Assembly: GCF_039969785.1 (NCBI RefSeq)
Contig: NZ_JBDVNC010000027.1
Coordinates: 1 to 64,000 of the forward strand
DNA length: 64,000 nt
From: Shimia sp039969785
GTDB lineage: Bacteria; Pseudomonadota; Alphaproteobacteria; Rhodobacterales; Rhodobacteraceae
Direction of reading: 5' to 3'
Of this stretch, positions 61,379-64,000 are shown piece by piece. Made by a program: the position numbers and the translations under genes. How positions within the stretch are numbered: position 1 is the stretch's first letter; the number at the start of each line of letters is the position of its first letter. The notes beneath the pieces were generated by a model that had not been told where the DNA came from, did not search any database, and saw only the letters and a list, made by a program, of their open reading frames with translations.

Positions 61379-61842
61379 CAGACGTCTTCATCCACCACAG
61401 AAAACAAAGTTGGCACAGCCGGACATGGCGCCAGTTCGTTGGAAATGACGTCAGATAACCGCGTCTGATGCAAAAACACATAGACATGTGCGGACAAGCC
61501 TTCCCAAAGACGATTGGCCATCGATTGCGCCCGCGACCCGCTTAATCCTCCGCTGGCACCTGCGCCAGTATGCAGTGCAGATACGGTTTCATCCACCGCC
61601 GTTAGAATGTCGACCACGCGGATATCCGAACAGTTCTTCGCCAGCCGATAGCCACCGCCCGGTCCACGCACCGAATCCACCAGCCCTGCGCGGCGCAATT
61701 TTACAAAGAGCTGCTCCAGATATGGCAGCGATATGTCCTGACGTTTCGAGATTTCAGACAGACTCACAAGTGAACTTGACGGTTGAAGCGCGATATCTGC
61801 GAGCGCAACCACCGCATAACGGCCTTTCGTGGACAGTTTCAT
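61378..61842 (-). CDS. iscR: Rrf2-family regulator, IscR type
   Basis: 154 residues from ATG 61842 (GGGAG upstream). The winged helix is MKLSTKGRYAVVALADIALQ then SLPYLEQLFVKLRRAGLVDS and GPGGGYRLAK. The usual three-cysteine [2Fe-2S] motif (residues about 92-106 in E. coli) is absent: that place has HTGAGASGGLSGSRAQSMAN. Only Cys71 and Cys140 remain. It is the first gene of the suf operon and likely senses Fe-S status in a different way. Confidence 0.88.
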   Translation of the reverse strand: MKLSTKGRYAVVALADIALQPSSSLVSLSEISKRQDISLPYLEQLFVKLRRAGLVDSVRGPGGGYRLAKNCSDIRVVDILTAVDETVSALHTGAGASGGLSGSRAQSMANRLWEGLSAHVYVFLHQTRLSDVISNELAPCPAVPTLFSVVDEDV

Positions 61843-61929
61843 CGCGCTCCCCCTTGCGAATAGATTGACGTCAGCCTCCAAGGTGCTTAAGTCGCTTAAG
61901 CCCTTACCGGTATCAAGCCGGTTCAATGA

Positions 61930-61944
61930 TTAGAACCGTTCTAA
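61930..61944. promoter_or_regulatory. Irr-type iron control element (ICE)
   Basis: TTAGAACCGTTCTAA, a perfect 6-bp palindrome around CCG and a very good match to the Irr box (TTTAGAA-N3-TTCTAAA) as I remember it. It lies 88 bases before the iscR start. It covers the predicted -10 element of the operon, so bound Irr should block transcription at low iron. Confidence 0.7.
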
Positions 61945-61966
61945 GGTAGCTTAGCAAATTCGTCAA
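61938..61966 (-). promoter_or_regulatory. Promoter of the iscR-suf operon
   Basis: On the minus strand TTGACG (61966-61961, 5 of 6), 17 bases, TAGAAC (61943-61938, 4 of 6). The -10 lies inside the Irr-type palindrome. The start would be near 61931, leaving a leader of about 90 bases. Confidence 0.6.
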
Positions 61967-62005
61967 GAATTGCATTGCACCTTTCGCAGGAGATGAACAA
62001 ACACT

Positions 62006-62662
62006 ATGCCCGAGGTGATTTTTCCAGGACCAGAAGGCCGCCTCGAAGGCCGCTACCACCCTCAAAAAGAAAAAGATGCACCAATCGCGATTGTGCTGCA
62101 TCCTCATCCGCAGTTTGGCGGGACCATGAATAACAAAGTGGTCTACAATCTGCATTATGCTTTCTACAACATGGGCTTTACCGTTTTGCGGTTCAATTTC
62201 CGTGGTGTGGGGCGTAGCCAGGGTGAATATGATCAGGGCATTGGCGAGCTGAGCGATGCCGCGTCAGCACTGGATTACCTCCAGTCGATGAACAACAACT
62301 CTAAACACTGCTGGGTTGCCGGGTTTTCGTTTGGGGCATGGATCGGCATGCAATTGTTGATGCGCCGTCCAGAGATCACAGGATTTATTTCCGTGGCACC
62401 GCCTGCAAACATGTACGATTTCTCGTTTCTTGCACCCTGCCCCAGCTCTGGTCTTGTGATCAACGGCACGAATGACCGCGTCGCGCCTCCGGCTGATACG
62501 CATAATCTGGTCAATAAGCTGCACGAGCAAAAAGGAATCACCATCACTCACACAGAGATTGATGGCTCCGGGCATTTCTTTGAAAACGAGCAGTACATGG
62601 ATCAGATGGTTGGCAACGTCACCGATTACGTCAAACGACGGTTGACAGAAACCACCCGCTAA
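62006..62662 (+). CDS. Alpha/beta hydrolase
   Basis: A 218-residue serine hydrolase of the dienelactone/serine aminopeptidase type. It has HPHPQFGGTMNNKV (oxyanion region), FNFRGVGRSQGEYD, the nucleophile elbow GFSFGAWIG (Ser near residue 109), an acid region NGTNDRVAPP and the histidine GSGHFFEN. The substrate is unknown. GGAG lies upstream of the ATG. It is divergent from iscR and coupled to the following genes by a 1-base overlap. Confidence 0.85.
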   Translation: MPEVIFPGPEGRLEGRYHPQKEKDAPIAIVLHPHPQFGGTMNNKVVYNLHYAFYNMGFTVLRFNFRGVGRSQGEYDQGIGELSDAASALDYLQSMNNNSKHCWVAGFSFGAWIGMQLLMRRPEITGFISVAPPANMYDFSFLAPCPSSGLVINGTNDRVAPPADTHNLVNKLHEQKGITITHTEIDGSGHFFENEQYMDQMVGNVTDYVKRRLTETTR

Positions 62663-62895
62663 TGGGAACCATTGAGACACTCGCCGCCAAACTGGCCGAA
62701 GATACGCTCAAAGCGCAGCGTATTACAGGGGACGACCGTATGTTTGTCGCCGTCGGCGGGGTATTGGCGGCGGCGTCTCAATCCCTTGAGGAAGCCTACC
62801 TGACTGAAGTTCGGGTGCGCCTTGCCGAAGAAAAAGCCCGCGCTTTTCTTGTCGAAAAAGTCAAGGAAGCACGCGAAAAGGGAACAGATACATGA
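62662..62895 (+). CDS. Small helical protein of unknown function
   Basis: 77 residues, almost fully helical and charged, with a weak hydrophobic middle (MFVAVGGVLAAASQSL). I recognise no family. It overlaps the preceding stop by one base and the following start by four, so it is translated as part of a three-gene operon with the hydrolase and the HD-domain protein. Confidence 0.65.
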   Translation: MGTIETLAAKLAEDTLKAQRITGDDRMFVAVGGVLAAASQSLEEAYLTEVRVRLAEEKARAFLVEKVKEAREKGTDT

Positions 62896-63470
62896 GCGAC
62901 CGGTTAGATGCGCAATTTGCGTTTCTGAATGAGGCCGATCACCTGAAGTCTATCCTGCGCGCGTCGCGACTGATTGATGACACGCGATTTGAAAACTCTG
63001 CAGAGCATTCCTGGCATGTAATGCTGTATGCGCTTGTTTTGGCGGATCAGGCTGAAGGGTCGGTCGATATCAACCGCGTGCTCAAAATGCTGTTGCTGCA
63101 CGACATCGTTGAAATCGACGCTGGCGATGCACCAATTCACGGTGATTTTGATCCCAAGGTCAAAGCCGCCGAAGAAGAACAAGCAGCCAAACGACTTTTT
63201 GGTTTACTTCCCAATGATTTACAATCCGAATTTATCGCAATTTGGAGAGAATTCGAAGCCGGTGAAAGTGCGGAATCACGTTTTGCCAAAGCGATCGACC
63301 GTGTGCCCACGCCTGTTACAAATATGGAAATTGGCGGCGGATCATGGAGTGATTACAATGTAACGATGGACCAGATTGATCAAAGAGTTGGTGTTCCGAT
63401 AGAGCACGGCGCGCCGGGTGTGTGGGCTTGGTTGCGCCCTAAAATTCAGGCCTGGTTTCGGCGCAACTAA
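62892..63470 (+). CDS. HD-domain phosphohydrolase (YfbR/HDDC2-like)
   Basis: 192 residues with the HD metal motif: HSWHVMLYALVLA, LLLHDIVEIDAGD (His-Asp) and DRVPTPVTNM (final Asp). Relatives are 5'-deoxynucleotidases that remove phosphate from deoxynucleoside monophosphates. This role is likely but not proven here. It ends 4 bases before the convergent phospholipase-like gene. Confidence 0.82.
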   Translation: MSDRLDAQFAFLNEADHLKSILRASRLIDDTRFENSAEHSWHVMLYALVLADQAEGSVDINRVLKMLLLHDIVEIDAGDAPIHGDFDPKVKAAEEEQAAKRLFGLLPNDLQSEFIAIWREFEAGESAESRFAKAIDRVPTPVTNMEIGGGSWSDYNVTMDQIDQRVGVPIEHGAPGVWAWLRPKIQAWFRRN

Positions 63471-63474
63471 TTGT

Positions 63475-64000
63475 TCACCAGCATTGCGGCCAACCGTACC
63501 CCCACCGCCATGGTAATCCTGAACACGGTGCACCACCAAGCCGGACAGCATCGTACATGCCTTTTGCAATACGTTCATAAGCCCATGTAACTTGTTGTTC
63601 TGAAACATCGTATTGTTGTTGCAAATCAAGACTTCTGAGTTTTGATGTCTCAATCACGCAGATTTTCAACGCCTGATCCGCAGCTATTCTGGCCTCAAAG
63701 CTTGCGACCGGATCATCATTTTCACCCCCCAGATGGTATGCATGGTCATGGGTCACGCAACATGCTTCCCACGGGGGATGCTGCTCATGTGCAAGGGCGA
63801 AATTCGGAAATATTGTGCTGACCGTTTCCCATGCAGCTGACATACCACCGGAGCACCCATCAGTCGTGAATTCCGCCAGAACACTGGCATGATCATTCCG
63901 TGTGGCCTGCAGCCGCGCATGCCGCCAGATTTCGAGCCTCTCCGTCGGGCCAAAGCTTTCCTGTGCGTAGACACCAGAACACCCCAAGCATAAGGCCAGC
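63475..64000 (-). CDS. Secreted phospholipase A2-like protein, 5' end off window
   Basis: The reading frame runs to the right edge, where LALCLGCSGVYAQES looks like the end of a signal peptide, so the start lies outside. The mature part contains DGCSGGMSAAW and, about residue 80, WEACCVTHDHAYHLGG. The CC--HD--Y pattern is the catalytic signature of secreted phospholipase A2, with His-Asp as the active pair and DGCSGG as a possible calcium or fold loop. Further cysteines could form disulfides. The substrate and true membership need a profile search. Confidence 0.55.
   Translation of the reverse strand, partial: LALCLGCSGVYAQESFGPTERLEIWRHARLQATRNDHASVLAEFTTDGCSGGMSAAWETVSTIFPNFALAHEQHPPWEACCVTHDHAYHLGGENDDPVASFEARIAADQALKICVIETSKLRSLDLQQQYDVSEQQVTWAYERIAKGMYDAVRLGGAPCSGLPWRWGYGWPQCW

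Noticed and set aside
1..64000. CRISPR arrays, rRNA genes, prophage or a complete toxin-antitoxin pair
   Set aside because: I found no regularly spaced repeats, rRNA, phage structural genes or paired toxin-antitoxin ORFs anywhere in the window.

Overview
The window is a stretch of alphaproteobacterial chromosome, most likely from a marine member of the Rhodobacteraceae (Roseobacter group). The signs are a 50S L21 protein with a helix-hairpin-helix tail, a ChpT phosphotransfer protein, an olsB-olsA ornithine-lipid pair, class II DAHP synthase, a pho-pst block led by a PAS-type PhoR, an iscR-suf operon under an Irr-type iron box, and a LuxR solo. Nearly all of it is dense housekeeping DNA. The only clearly mobile material is at the extreme left edge.

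Layout. 1-1336: the end of an IS3-type insertion sequence, a SEL1-like gene possibly cut by it, and the 3' remnant of a serine recombinase lying against the 3' end of tRNA-Ser(CGA). This looks like an island boundary. 1524-9125: exported proteins, a glycosyltransferase-like gene, lysC, ptsP and an aldo/keto reductase. 9503-19715: rplU-rpmA, a LysE-type exporter, an acetyltransferase, obgE-proB-proA, chpT, olsB-olsA and rpsB-tsf. 20067-30616 (minus strand): a LuxR solo, then yicC-gmk-carbonic anhydrase-phoR followed by pstS-pstC-pstA-pstB-phoU-phoB, with a three-unit Pho box before pstS. 30813-36109: a PAS protein, aroG, a GlxA-type regulator, two tandem paralogous exported proteins and a PQQ-type sugar dehydrogenase. 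36267-41644: a branched-chain amino-acid-type ABC transporter operon. 41684-53046: a GYD protein, a HerA-like ATPase, two small-RNA candidates, an IalB-like protein, an envelope cluster (L,D-transpeptidase, LpxD, acyl carrier protein, ketoacyl synthase, with a MepK-like hydrolase divergent), a TMD-only ABC protein, a small membrane protein with a notable leader, and a large glycosyltransferase-like protein. 53446-64000: tRNA-Arg(CCG), the 11-gene iscR-suf operon with five non-Suf genes inside it, then a hydrolase/HD operon and a partial phospholipase-A2-like gene.

How the genes work together. The pho-pst block forms a complete phosphate sensing and uptake unit. The suf operon supplies Fe-S cluster assembly and carries its own regulator and iron box. 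lpxD, the acyl carrier protein, the ketoacyl synthase and the L,D-transpeptidase, with the divergent MepK-like gene, form an envelope-building neighbourhood.

Most interesting signals. (1) At 51535-51583, a near-consensus promoter fires inside an inverted repeat that would otherwise hide the ribosome-binding site of a small membrane protein. Read-through and promoter-proximal transcripts should therefore be translated differently. (2) Two consecutive promoter-to-terminator units sit in a gene-free gap at 43809-44233 and look like small RNAs. (3) The iscR promoter -10 element overlaps a perfect Irr-type palindrome, and the IscR itself lacks the canonical three-cysteine motif. I saw no CRISPR array and no complete novel multi-gene defence or metabolic system. 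All functional names rest on motif reading without database searches.
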